In this document: one piece after another, positions 44,449 through 53,275 of the stretch | Numbering within the stretch: the first letter of the stretch is position 1 | How the letters are laid out: every line of letters starts with the position of its first letter | From: Streptomyces canus | GTDB taxonomy: Bacteria > Actinomycetota > Actinomycetes > Streptomycetales > Streptomycetaceae | Length of the DNA stretch: 64,000 nucleotides | Reading direction: 5' to 3' | Assembly: GCF_030816965.1 (NCBI RefSeq) | Contig: NZ_JAUSYQ010000002.1 | Location: 4,249,001 to 4,313,000 of the forward strand | The notes under the pieces: generated by a model | What the model saw: only the letters and a program-made list of their open reading frames with translations | What the model was told of the DNA's origin: nothing | Databases searched by the model: none | Position numbers and translations under genes: made by a program

Positions 44449-47265
44449 TCACGGCTTCAGCACCAGTGTGTCGGTCGTGCTCTTGTCGACGGCGTCGTCC
44501 GAGAACGACCAGTCCAGCAGTTCGCCCTTGACCCACTTGCCGGTCTGGTCGGTGTAGTGCGCGCTGTAGGCGTGCCCGGAGGCGCCGGTGAGGTTGATCC
44601 ACTTCGACTTGTCGAGGTCGCCGAGGTTGACCACCATGCGCATCGACGGGACCCAGACGACGCCGTAGCCGCCCGCGGCGTTCCAGCCGGTCGCGTTGAC
44701 CGTCGCCTCGCCGCCGCTGAGCTTCCAGGGGCCGCGGTTGAGCATGTACTTCACGATGTCGGGACCTTCGATGCCCAGGGTCTGGTTCTTCAGGAACAGG
44801 CGGTGCAGCCGGCCCCAGCTCCAGGTGTCGAGGTCCTTGCCGAGCTTGGCGGTCAGCTCCCAGCGGGCGTCGATCATGGCGCGCTTGAACAGTTCGTCGC
44901 GGTTGTCGGCCTTGGGACGGTCGCCCGCGCCGGCCGGGGTCTTCCACCAGTCGCTGTTCTCGTCGTCCATGAGGTTGCGCACGACCTCGAACCAGCGGTC
45001 GCCGCCGTCGGGCTGCGCCTGGTCGGCGTCACGCTGGCCGCACTCGCGGACCTTGTCCGCCTCGTCCGCGGGCCCGGTGGTGTTGATGGGGTCGACCCAC
45101 AGGCACTGGCCCTTGACCCGCAGCTCCTTGGGCAGCTTGTTGCCGAAGGCGAGCTTGAGGACGTTGCGCCAGACGGCGTTGAAGTAGGCGGCCGCCGCCG
45201 AGTCGGCGTCCTGGGTGTAGTCCCAGCCCGCCAGCAGCTCCTGCGCCTGACGGACGTCCTTGTCCTCGACGTCGATCTTCAGCAGCTTGGGCACGAGCAG
45301 CTTGGCGATCTCGCTGCTGTTGTCGAGCTGCATCTGGCGCATGTCGTCGGTGGAGACCTTGCCGCCGCCCTTGATCTTCTGCTCGATCAGGTCGGTGATG
45401 CGCCGGCTGCGGGTGCCGTAGCCCCAGTCCGTGGTGAGCGTGTAGGGGTACTTCTCCTTGTCGATCACGGCCTGGTTGGCGGTGACGATGTAGCCGCGCG
45501 ACGGGTTGTACTCGTAGGGCAGCTCGTCCTGCTCGATGTACTTGCCGGTCCAGGCGTACTTGGGGTCCCAGCCCGGGGCCGGGATGGCGCCGGTGTCGCC
45601 CTTCGCGCGGATCGGGATGCGGCCGGGCAGCGTGTAGCCGATGTTCTCGGAGTCAGCGTAGACGAGGTTCTGCGAGGGCACGTCGAACAGGGCCGCCGCC
45701 GCGCGGAACTCGCTCCAGTTCGACGCCTTGTCCATCGCGAACACGGCGTCCATGGAGGTGCCGGGGTCGAGCGCGGTCCAGCGCAGGGCGACGCCGTAGC
45801 CGTCGCCGCGGTCGGGGGCCGCGTTGTCGACGGTGGCCTTCTTGCCGACCTTCACGAGTTCGTCGTAGCGGTCGGAGAGCAGGGGGCCGTTGTTCGTCTC
45901 ACGGACGACGATCTTCTTGGACTCGCCGCCGGCGACCTTGATGGTCTCCTCGCGCGTGGTGAAGGGCTTGGTCTTGCCGTCGTAGAGGTAGCCGTCGCCG
46001 GAGAGCTTCTCCAGGTAGAGGTCGGTGACGTCGACGCCGGAGTTCGTCATGCCCCAGGCGATCTTCGCGTTGTGGCCGATGACCACGCCGGGCATGCCCG
46101 CGAACGTGTAGCCGGAGACGTCGTACTGGCACTTGCTGGAGACGGTCCGGCAGTGCAGGCCCATCTGGTACCAGACGGACGGCAGGGAGGGCGACAGGTG
46201 CGGGTCGTTGGCCAGCAGCGGCTTGCCGGTGATGGTGTGCGAGCCCGCCACGACCCAGGAGTTGGAGCCGATGCCCTGGCCGTTGACGCCGACGGCCGTG
46301 GGGACGTCGTCCAGGACGTTGTAGAGGCCCGAGAGCTGGCTCTGGAGCGCCGAGGCGGTAGAGGAGGAGGTCGACGAGGCGGTGGAGGCCGACGTGCCCG
46401 TGGTGCCGCTCGTGGACGTTCCGGAGCCGCTCGAGGACGTGCCGGAGCCGGTCGTCCCGCTGTTCTCCGTGCTGCCGTTCCGCTCGAACGTCTGGGTCAG
46501 CTCGCTGTACTGGCCCTCCTGGACGATCGTCTGGTTCCGGCTGTACGGGTACTCGGGGTACAGGTCGGCGATCTGCTTCGGGCCGAGGCGGCTCGTCATC
46601 AGGGCGCGGTCTATCTCGTCCTGCATGTTGCCGCGCAGGTCCCAGGCCATGGCCTTCAGCCACGCGACCGAGTCGACCGGGGTCCACTTCGCGGGCTTGT
46701 AGTCGTTCCTGAAGCCGAGGGCCGCGTACTCCAGGGAGATGTCCTTGCCGCTCTTGCCCTGGAGGTAGGCGTTGACTCCCTTGGCGTAGGCCTGGAGGTA
46801 CTTCTTGGTGGAGGCCGACAGCTTGGTGTCGTACTCCTTCTTCGCGACCCGGTCCCAGCCCAGTGTGCGCAGGAACTCGTCGTCGTCGACCTGGCCCTTG
46901 CCGAACATCTCCGACAGGCGCCCGGAGGTCATGTGACGGCGCACGTCCATCTCGTAGAAGCGGTCCTGCGCCTGGACGTAGCCCTGCGCCATGAACAGGT
47001 CCGCGTCCGAGGAGGCGTAGATCTGCGGGATGCCGTAGCCGTCGCGCTTGACGTCCACGGGGCCCGACAGGCCTTCGAGCTCGATCGAGCCCTTGGTCTG
47101 CGGGAAGGAGGCACGGACGGTGCTCACCGACCAGTACCCGCCGTAGGCGACGCCGCCGATGACGGCCAGGACGAGGACGAGAACGACCAGACGGGCTCTT
47201 CGCCCCTTCTTCCTGCCGGACTTGCCGGGCTGCTGACCCGATGAGGCGGTGGTGGTGGGGGGCAT
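44449..47265 (-). CDS. Penicillin acylase-family Ntn hydrolase
   Basis: 938-aa membrane-anchored N-terminal nucleophile amidase. The anchor is at about residues 25-44 (VVLVLVLAVIGGVAYGGYW). The alpha chain begins with VDVKRDGYGIPQIYA. A 40-residue Ser/Thr/Gly spacer (about 265-306) precedes the autocleavage site, and the nucleophile is Ser334 in GIGSNSWVVAG. The beta chain has LLANDPHLSPSLPSVWYQ. ATG 47265 with AGGA six bases away. Natural substrates may be acyl-homoserine lactones or acylated lipopeptides rather than penicillin. Confidence 0.93.
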   Translation of the reverse strand: MPPTTTASSGQQPGKSGRKKGRRARLVVLVLVLAVIGGVAYGGYWSVSTVRASFPQTKGSIELEGLSGPVDVKRDGYGIPQIYASSDADLFMAQGYVQAQDRFYEMDVRRHMTSGRLSEMFGKGQVDDDEFLRTLGWDRVAKKEYDTKLSASTKKYLQAYAKGVNAYLQGKSGKDISLEYAALGFRNDYKPAKWTPVDSVAWLKAMAWDLRGNMQDEIDRALMTSRLGPKQIADLYPEYPYSRNQTIVQEGQYSELTQTFERNGSTENSGTTGSGTSSSGSGTSTSGTTGTSASTASSTSSSTASALQSQLSGLYNVLDDVPTAVGVNGQGIGSNSWVVAGSHTITGKPLLANDPHLSPSLPSVWYQMGLHCRTVSSKCQYDVSGYTFAGMPGVVIGHNAKIAWGMTNSGVDVTDLYLEKLSGDGYLYDGKTKPFTTREETIKVAGGESKKIVVRETNNGPLLSDRYDELVKVGKKATVDNAAPDRGDGYGVALRWTALDPGTSMDAVFAMDKASNWSEFRAAAALFDVPSQNLVYADSENIGYTLPGRIPIRAKGDTGAIPAPGWDPKYAWTGKYIEQDELPYEYNPSRGYIVTANQAVIDKEKYPYTLTTDWGYGTRSRRITDLIEQKIKGGGKVSTDDMRQMQLDNSSEIAKLLVPKLLKIDVEDKDVRQAQELLAGWDYTQDADSAAAAYFNAVWRNVLKLAFGNKLPKELRVKGQCLWVDPINTTGPADEADKVRECGQRDADQAQPDGGDRWFEVVRNLMDDENSDWWKTPAGAGDRPKADNRDELFKRAMIDARWELTAKLGKDLDTWSWGRLHRLFLKNQTLGIEGPDIVKYMLNRGPWKLSGGEATVNATGWNAAGGYGVVWVPSMRMVVNLGDLDKSKWINLTGASGHAYSAHYTDQTGKWVKGELLDWSFSDDAVDKSTTDTLVLKP

Positions 47266-47320
47266 CGCTGTCCTTGCTGTCCTAACGCGAGCGGCAGGGC
47301 GGGCTGTGCTTTTCACGGGG

Positions 47321-47396
47321 AGCCTGCGTCACATCCCCGGCCGGATCAGCGCACGCACCAGACGCCGCGCGCCCGGCCGGGGGTGTGACGCAGGCT
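47321..47396. repeat. 24-bp inverted repeat in the acylase/antiporter intergenic region
   Basis: The arms at 47321-47344 (starting AGCCTGCGTCACA) and 47373-47396 (ending TGTGACGCAGGCT) are complementary at 23 of 24 positions, around a 28-base centre. It occupies the 353-bp gap between divergent genes and lies 56-131 bp upstream of the acylase start. The rest of the gap, 47397-47618, is AT-richer near 47490-47540 and contains TTAGGTAAGGTAAC (47513-47526), a weak iron-box-like sequence. Confidence 0.75.
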
Positions 47397-47618
47397 CTGC
47401 GCGCTGGAGCAACCATAGGCGCAGGGCCCAGGCGGACTTGACGCGGAGTGCGGAACCAGCGCGGACGAGCGTTCGATCTTGCCTCGCGAAGCGTCAAGAA
47501 ATCGTCAAGAGTTAGGTAAGGTAACGAAGTACTTGGATGCGGAGTCCTACCACTTCGTGTCCTATGTACGTGAGCTCACGCGCGCGTGATGCGGGTGAGC
47601 CAGTGAAGGGAACGGCCG

Positions 47619-49124
47619 CTGACTGTCCACCACCTCAACCAGCTCCTCTTCGTCTGCTCGCTCGTCCTGCTCGTCGCCGTGGCAGCGGTCCGGATCTCCT
47701 CGCGCAGCGGGCTCCCCAGCCTGCTCGTGTACCTGGGGATCGGGATCGCCATGGGCCAGGACGGCATCGGCGACATCCACTTCGACAACGCCGAACTGAC
47801 CCAGGTCATCGGGTACGCGGCCCTGGTCGTGATCCTGGCCGAGGGTGGCCTCGGCACGAAGTGGAAGGAGATCAAGCCGGCCCTGCCGGCCGCCACCGCG
47901 CTGGCGCTGGGCGGGGTCGCGGTGAGCGTCGGGGTCACGGCGACGGCCGCGCACTACCTGATCGGCCTCGACTGGCGTCAGGCGCTCATCATCGGGGCGG
48001 TCGTCTCCTCGACGGACGCGGCGGCGGTCTTCTCGGTGCTGCGCAAGATCCCGCTCCCCACGCGCGTGACGGGCACACTGGAGGCCGAGTCGGGCTTCAA
48101 CGACGCCCCGGTGGTCATCCTGGTGGTCGCCTTCTCCCAGGCGGGCCCGGTCGAGCACTGGTACGTGCTGATCGGCGAGATAACCCTGGAGCTGGCCATC
48201 GGCGCGGCCATCGGCATCACGGTGGGCTGGCTGGGCTCCTGGGGCCTCAGGCACGTCGCCCTGCCCGCCTCCGGCCTCTATCCGATCGCGGTCATGGCGA
48301 TCGCCGTCACCGCGTACGCGGCGGGCGCGCTGGCACACGGCAGCGGCTTCCTCGCCGTCTATCTCGCCTCCATGGCGATGGGCAACGCCAAGCTGCCGCA
48401 CTGGCCCGCCACCCGCGGCTTCGCCGACGGCCTGGGCTGGATCGCCCAGATCGGCATGTTCGTCCTGCTGGGCCTGCTGGTCACTCCGCACGAGCTGGGC
48501 GACGACGTGCTGCCCGGGCTCGTCATCGGGCTGGTGCTGACCATGGTGGCGCGGCCCCTCAGCGTCGTGCTGTGCCTGACGCCGTTCCGGGTGCCCTGGC
48601 AGGAGCAGACGCTCATGTCCTGGGCCGGACTGCGCGGCGCCGTGCCCATCATCCTGGCGACGATCCCCATGGTGAGCGGTGTCGAGGGCAGCCGCCGCAT
48701 CTTCAACATCGTCTTCGTCCTGGTCGTCGTCTACACCCTCGTGCAGGGTCCGACGCTGCCCTGGCTGGCGCGCAAACTGCGCCTGGGCGGGGACGCCGAG
48801 GCCGCCGACCTCGGTATCGAGTCGGCGCCCCTGGAGCGGCTGCGCGGGCACCTGCTGTCCGTCGCGATCCCCGAGGCGTCCCGGATGCACGGCGTCGAGG
48901 TCAACGAGCTGCGCCTGCCGGCCGGGTCCGCGGTCACCCTCGTCGTCCGCGAGGGAAAATCGTTTGTTCCGCTGCCCACCACGGTGCTGCGGCGCGGGGA
49001 CGAACTGCTCGTCGTCGCCACCGACCCGGTCCGCGACGCCGCGGAACGGCGGCTGCGCGCGGTGGGCCATGGCGGCAAGCTGGCCGACTGGCTGGGTACG
49101 GACGGCGCCGACGGCACACGTTAA
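47619..49124 (+). CDS. CPA1-type cation/proton antiporter with TrkA_C domain, CTG start
   Basis: 501 aa. About 12 helices (1-385) carry LEAESGFNDAPVVIL, the ion-binding Asn-Asp of NhaP/CPA1 proteins, and MSWAGLRGAVPIILA. A cytoplasmic TrkA_C domain follows (about 400-480). Conventional starts begin at GTG 47679 and would lose helix 1. Upstream the frame reads TVHHLNQLLFVCSLVLLVAV back to a CTG at 47619 with GAAGGGA six bases before it; an in-frame TGA lies four codons further up. CTG is therefore the likely start. Confidence 0.9.
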   Translation: MTVHHLNQLLFVCSLVLLVAVAAVRISSRSGLPSLLVYLGIGIAMGQDGIGDIHFDNAELTQVIGYAALVVILAEGGLGTKWKEIKPALPAATALALGGVAVSVGVTATAAHYLIGLDWRQALIIGAVVSSTDAAAVFSVLRKIPLPTRVTGTLEAESGFNDAPVVILVVAFSQAGPVEHWYVLIGEITLELAIGAAIGITVGWLGSWGLRHVALPASGLYPIAVMAIAVTAYAAGALAHGSGFLAVYLASMAMGNAKLPHWPATRGFADGLGWIAQIGMFVLLGLLVTPHELGDDVLPGLVIGLVLTMVARPLSVVLCLTPFRVPWQEQTLMSWAGLRGAVPIILATIPMVSGVEGSRRIFNIVFVLVVVYTLVQGPTLPWLARKLRLGGDAEAADLGIESAPLERLRGHLLSVAIPEASRMHGVEVNELRLPAGSAVTLVVREGKSFVPLPTTVLRRGDELLVVATDPVRDAAERRLRAVGHGGKLADWLGTDGADGTR

Positions 49125-49333
49125 GAGCGTGTTACACGCTGCCCTGTAGGATGAGCTCGCACCCCTGATCGAACCAACTCTGCCTGACGCAGAGCTGGCG
49201 CGACCGTATGGCGGCCGAGACATCCCTGAGCAGTCGGATTCGGCATCTACCGCAGTCCGCGCAAGAGGACAGCTCTCGGCGCCGCCCCTTTGGAAGGGGA
49301 GCCGCGCTACCAGGCGGCAGAAAGGCACGGGCC

Positions 49334-50602
49334 GTGGCATCCACGGTCACCTCCTCCCGCCCCGGATACGGGCAGCTGCTGCGCACCCGCGGCGCCTGGA
49401 CGTTCCTGCTCCCCGGCTTCGCGGCGCGCCAGCCGTTCGCGATGCTCACCCTTTCCCTCGTGCTGCTCGTGCAGCACACCACCGGCTCGTACGGCGCGGC
49501 GGGCGCCGTCGCGGCCGTCACCGGTGTCGCCATGGCGCTGTTCGCGCCCTACAGCGGCCGTCTCGCGGACCGCCGGGGCCAGCGCGCCGTGCTGATCCCC
49601 GGCGTGCTGGTGCACACCCTTTCGGGCCTGTCCCTGACGGCCCTCGCCCTCGCGCACGCGCCCCTGTGGGCGTTGTTCGCGGCGGCCGTGCCCACGGGTG
49701 CCTCGGTGCCGCAGATCGGGCCCATGGTGCGCGCCCGCTGGGGCGTGAAGCTGCAGGGCTCGCCCCTGATGACCACTGCGGCGGCCTTCGAGTCCGTCAC
49801 GGACGAGCTGACCTTCGTCTTCGGCCCACTGCTCGCCACCGCCCTGTGCACCGCCGTGCACCCGGCCGCGGGCCTGCTGACGGAGGCGTCCCTGACCCTG
49901 TTCGGCGGCCTGCTGTTCGCCGCGCAGAAGAGCACGCAGCCGTCGGTCACGGCCGTCGACGGGCACGCACGCGTGGAGCACGCCTCGGCACTGCGCATCC
50001 CCGGGGTGCGGGTCCTGATCGTGATGTTCCTGGGCATCGGTTCCGTCTTCGGCGGCATGCAGGTCTCGCTGGCCGCGTTCAGCGAGTCGATCGGCGAACC
50101 CGGCCTGAACGGTGTCCTGTACGGCGTCTTCGCCGCGGGCAACATGCTCTCCGGCCTGGTCTGCGGCGCCATCGCCTGGAAGGTGGCTCCCCAGCGGCGC
50201 TTGATCGTCGGATACGGCGCCCTCGCGCTGACGGCCTCCGGCCTGTGGGCCGCGCACTCGGTGCTTGTCCTGGCGGGCCTCGGCCTCCTGGTCGGCATGT
50301 GCATCGCACCCGCCCTGATCACCGGCTACACCCTGGTCGAGAGCCTGGCCCCGGCCGGCGCCCGCACCGAGGCCTTCACCTGGCTGACCGGCGCGGTGGC
50401 GCTCGGCCAGGCGGCCGCCGTCACGATCGCCGGACAGCTGGAGGACCGTTTCTGGGGCGGCGCCGGGTTCCTGGTGCCGATGGGTGGCACGCTGCTCGCC
50501 CTGGCGACTCTGCTGGCGCTGCGCTCACACCTCGTGGCGCGGCCCCGGAGCCGGACCGTCGCACGTGGCATCGGTCACCGAGTGCCGATGGCAGTGGACT
50601 GA
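49334..50602 (+). CDS. MFS transporter
   Basis: About 422 aa with 12 predicted helices. LAWTFLLPGFAARQPFAM-like helix 1 region and the loop YSGRLADRRGQRAVLIPG between helices 2 and 3 are typical of the superfamily. The open frame extends to ATG 49208, but the extra 42 residues are Arg/Ser-rich without a ribosome site; GTG 49334 has AAAGG upstream. Substrate is unknown. Confidence 0.85.
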   Translation: MASTVTSSRPGYGQLLRTRGAWTFLLPGFAARQPFAMLTLSLVLLVQHTTGSYGAAGAVAAVTGVAMALFAPYSGRLADRRGQRAVLIPGVLVHTLSGLSLTALALAHAPLWALFAAAVPTGASVPQIGPMVRARWGVKLQGSPLMTTAAAFESVTDELTFVFGPLLATALCTAVHPAAGLLTEASLTLFGGLLFAAQKSTQPSVTAVDGHARVEHASALRIPGVRVLIVMFLGIGSVFGGMQVSLAAFSESIGEPGLNGVLYGVFAAGNMLSGLVCGAIAWKVAPQRRLIVGYGALALTASGLWAAHSVLVLAGLGLLVGMCIAPALITGYTLVESLAPAGARTEAFTWLTGAVALGQAAAVTIAGQLEDRFWGGAGFLVPMGGTLLALATLLALRSHLVARPRSRTVARGIGHRVPMAVD

Positions 50603-50632
50603 TCCCCGGGAATACGTCACTATGGACCATCG

Positions 50633-50659
50633 TTAGCACTCATTGAGTGAGAGTGCCAG
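50633..50659 (+). promoter_or_regulatory. CIRCE element (HrcA operator)
   Basis: TTAGCACTC (50633-50641), nine bases, GAGTGCCAG (50651-50659) matches the CIRCE consensus TTAGCACTC-N9-GAGTGCTAA at 16 of 18 arm positions. It ends 10 bp before the start codon of the Ruc-like gene and touches its ribosome site. Confidence 0.85.
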
Positions 50660-50669
50660 GAGGAAGACA

Positions 50670-50996
50670 GTGCCCACCTATCAGTACCAGTGCACCGAGT
50701 GCGGCGAGGGCCTCGAGGCGGTGCAGAAGTTCACCGACGACGCTCTGACCGAGTGCCCCAACTGCCAGGGTCGCCTCAAGAAGGTGTTCTCCGCGGTCGG
50801 CATCGTCTTCAAGGGCTCCGGCTTCTACCGCAACGACAGCCGCGGCTCCTCGTCGAGCAGCTCCCCGGCGTCGTCGTCCTCGAAGCCGTCGACGTCCACC
50901 TCGTCGTCCGAGTCGTCCTCGTCTTCTTCCTCGTCCTCCTCGGACTCGAAGTCGTCGAGCTCGGGCACCTCGTCCAGCAGCAGCTCCGCCGCGTAG
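50670..50996 (+). CDS. ruc: FmdB-type zinc-ribbon protein with poly-Ser tail, Ruc-like redox chaperone
   Basis: 108 aa. The first ~45 residues are a zinc ribbon (YQCTECGEGLE, then ECPNCQGRLKKVF). Residues about 55-108 are almost entirely Ser with a few Lys, Thr, Asp and Pro, so they are disordered. GTG 50670 follows AGGAGGA. Mycobacterial Rv0991c (Ruc) has the same layout, is a redox-regulated chaperone under HrcA control and sits near the 5-FCL/galU/moeA cluster. The CIRCE element here supports orthology. The naming is by analogy. Confidence 0.85.
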   Translation: MPTYQYQCTECGEGLEAVQKFTDDALTECPNCQGRLKKVFSAVGIVFKGSGFYRNDSRGSSSSSSPASSSSKPSTSTSSSESSSSSSSSSSDSKSSSSGTSSSSSSAA

Positions 50997-51095
50997 GTCT
51001 CACTTCCGGGACCCTGCCGTCGTACGACGGCGGGGTCTTCGGCGTTTCCCGGGCCCGACCGCCGCGGGCTTCCGGGGCCGGATACTGTGCTGGTC

Positions 51096-51929
51096 ATGGC
51101 GAACGCAGAGATCGGCGTAATCGGCGGCTCCGGCTTCTACTCGTTCCTCGACGACGTGACCGAGGTCCAGGTGGACACCCCCTACGGTCCGCCCAGCGAC
51201 TCCCTCTTCCTCGGCGAGGTCGCCGGCCGACGGGTCGCCTTCCTGCCCCGGCACGGGCGCGGCCATCATCTGCCGCCGCACCGGATCAACTACCGGGCCA
51301 ATCTGTGGGCGCTCAGGTCGGTGGGGGCACGGCAGATCCTCGGCCCGTGCGCCGTGGGCGGGCTGCGCCCGGAGTACGGCCCCGGCACACTGCTCGTGCC
51401 GGACCAGCTGGTCGACCGTACGAAGTCCCGGGCGGGAACGTACTTCGACGGGCTGCCGCTGCCGGACGGCGGTGTGCCGAACGTGGTCCATGTGTCGCTG
51501 GCCGACCCGTACTGCCCCGTCGGGCGGGCGGCCGCGCTGAAGGCGGCCCGTGGGCAGGACTGGGAGGCGGTGGACGGCGGCACGCTCGTCGTGATCGAGG
51601 GGCCGCGGTTCTCGACCCGCGCCGAGTCGGTGTGGCACCAGGCCCAGGGCTGGTCGGTGGTGGGCATGACCGGCCACCCCGAGGCGGCGCTCGCCCGTGA
51701 ACTGGAGCTCTGCTACACCTCGTTGACCCTGGTCACCGATCTCGACGCGGGCGCCGAGACCGGTGAGGGCGTCTCGCACGACGAGGTGCTGCGGGTGTTC
51801 GCGGCGAACGTGGACCGGCTGCGGGGCGTGCTGTTCGACGCGGTGGCCGCGCTGCCCTCGAACGGGGAGCGGGACTGCCTGTGCGTGAACGCGCTGGGCG
51901 GGATGAGTCCTGGGTTCGAACTTCCCTGA
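51096..51929 (+). CDS. mtnP: S-methyl-5'-thioadenosine (or purine nucleoside) phosphorylase
   Basis: 277 aa, PNP/MTAP family. IGVIGGSGFYSF binds phosphate, LPRHGRGHHLPPHRINYRAN and VVIEGPRFSTRAES follow, and MTGHPEAALARELELCY is the purine/ribose region. ATG 51096; no clear ribosome site. Role is MTA salvage from polyamine synthesis. The His in MTGHPEA, where MTAP often has Tyr, leaves some doubt between MTA and other 6-amino/oxopurine nucleosides. Confidence 0.88.
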   Translation: MANAEIGVIGGSGFYSFLDDVTEVQVDTPYGPPSDSLFLGEVAGRRVAFLPRHGRGHHLPPHRINYRANLWALRSVGARQILGPCAVGGLRPEYGPGTLLVPDQLVDRTKSRAGTYFDGLPLPDGGVPNVVHVSLADPYCPVGRAAALKAARGQDWEAVDGGTLVVIEGPRFSTRAESVWHQAQGWSVVGMTGHPEAALARELELCYTSLTLVTDLDAGAETGEGVSHDEVLRVFAANVDRLRGVLFDAVAALPSNGERDCLCVNALGGMSPGFELP

Positions 51930-51976
51930 TCCCGAGCTTTGCCGATCTCGAACTTCCCTGATCTCGAACCTCCCTG
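51916..51976. repeat. Imperfect tandem repeats at the mtnP 3' end
   Basis: A unit close to CGAACTTCCCTGATC recurs: 51916-51931, a degenerate copy around 51934-51948, 51949-51963 and 51965-51977. The array begins in the last codons of mtnP and continues past its stop. Confidence 0.6.
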
Positions 51977-52110
51977 GCGGGGACGGAAGTTCTCGTTCGG
52001 GCGAGGGAGTTTTCCACAACCGGTCGGTAGTCCACCGGCCTCGGCGGGATCCGGCGCGAAGCCTCATCGTGGCAGCGCAAGCCGATGTCTCGTCGCTGGT
52101 GGTGGTCCTC

Positions 52111-52647
52111 ATGTCCTTCGCTCCGTCCCCCTCTCCCCTCGTTCCCCTCCCGCTGGGTACCGACGCTCCCCCGACCTGCGAGGTCCCGCACTTCGCGCCG
52201 GTGCGGGTGCGCGGCGGAGGCCGGCAGCTACGACGGTTCGTACGGCACCGCGGGCGGGCCCTGGCCCTCGGCCTGGCCGTCACCGCGGCCGCGCTGGTGG
52301 CGGCGGGCCCGCGGGGCGACGACGGGGCGCGGGGGCATCCGGCAACCGAGCCGGTACGCGAGCACCGTGCCGTGGAGACGGTGTCGGCGCCGGTGCGGAT
52401 CGCCGACGGTGCGACGGTCCGGCTGCTGCGCCCCGGGGACCGGGTCGACGTCATCGCGGCCGAGGAGTCGGGGCTGGGCGGGGATGCCCGGGTGGTCGCG
52501 CGCGGGGCGCGGGTGACGAAGGTGCCGGAGCCGCTGGACGGTGTGACCGAGGGCGGGGCACTGGTCGTGCTCTCGGTGCCGCGGTCGACGGCGGCACGCC
52601 TCGCGGGCGCGAGCGCGACGGCACGGTTGGCGGTGACGCTGTGTTGA
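52111..52647 (+). CDS. SAF-domain (CpaB/RcpC-like) membrane-anchored protein
   Basis: About 178 aa from ATG 52111. A basic stretch (RQLRRFVRHRGR) precedes a single helix LALGLAVTAAALVAAGP. An extracytoplasmic SAF-like domain follows, with VETVSAPVRIADGATVRLLRPGDRVDV as in CpaB pilus-assembly proteins. GTG 52069 would add 14 residues. No other pilus genes are nearby. A SAF gene close to mscL is common in actinobacteria; its role is unknown. Confidence 0.75.
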   Translation: MSFAPSPSPLVPLPLGTDAPPTCEVPHFAPVRVRGGGRQLRRFVRHRGRALALGLAVTAAALVAAGPRGDDGARGHPATEPVREHRAVETVSAPVRIADGATVRLLRPGDRVDVIAAEESGLGGDARVVARGARVTKVPEPLDGVTEGGALVVLSVPRSTAARLAGASATARLAVTLC

Positions 52648-52785
52648 GCCGTGCGGTCCCTCCGTTGCGGGAGTTTCCGGCAAGGGTCCCTTTCGGGCTC
52701 CCCCATTGGACAGGGTCACCTCGCGTTGACGTAGGTTGCGGAGCTGTTTGTTCCACAACATGTGCGTGCGAGAAGAGGCCTCTAG

Positions 52786-53253
52786 GTGAGCGAGAAGAAG
52801 CCGAACGTCTGGGAGGGCTTCAAGGCCTTTCTGATGCGCGGGAACGTCGTCGATCTGGCTGTCGCGGTGGTCATCGGCGCCGCCTTCACCAACATCGTCA
52901 ACTCGGTGGTGAAGGGAATCATCAACCCGCTGGTAGGGACGATCGGGACGAAGAACCTCGACGGTTACAACTCGTGCCTCAAGGGCCCCTGTACAGGTAC
53001 CGGCGACAGCGCGACGGGGGTCCGGATCCTGTGGGGCTCGGTCCTCGGCGCGACGCTCACCTTCCTGATCACCGCGGCCGTCGTCTACTTCCTGATGGTC
53101 CTGCCGATGTCGAAGTACCTGGCTCGCATGGAGGCCCGCCGGAAGGCGAAGGAGGGCACGCACGAGGTCATCGAGGTGACCGAGCTGGAGGTCCTCAAGG
53201 AGATCCGCGACGCCCTGGTCGCGCAGCGGGGCTCGGGCCACGACGGGCGCTAG
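52786..53253 (+). CDS. mscL: Large-conductance mechanosensitive channel
   Basis: Osmotic safety valve, 155 aa. [20 protein letters not shown] with [11 protein letters not shown] is the N-terminal helix plus M1, and [22 protein letters not shown] is M2. The periplasmic loop contains two Cys (CLKGPC). A charged cytoplasmic helix ends the protein. Start GTG 52786. Confidence 0.95.
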   Translation: MSEKKPNVWEGFKAFLMRGNVVDLAVAVVIGAAFTNIVNSVVKGIINPLVGTIGTKNLDGYNSCLKGPCTGTGDSATGVRILWGSVLGATLTFLITAAVVYFLMVLPMSKYLARMEARRKAKEGTHEVIEVTELEVLKEIRDALVAQRGSGHDGR

Positions 53254-53275
53254 CGAGCTGGGCCGCGCGCCTCGC

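Noticed and set aside
44296..47244. Open frame of about 980 codons antisense to penicillin acylase
   Set aside because: Shadow of a real gene; low-complexity Val/Gly/Arg translation without motifs.
47513..47530. Iron box (DmdR/IdeR) TTAGGTAAGGTAAC upstream of the antiporter
   Set aside because: Only the left half matches; the right half and the 19-bp spacing do not.
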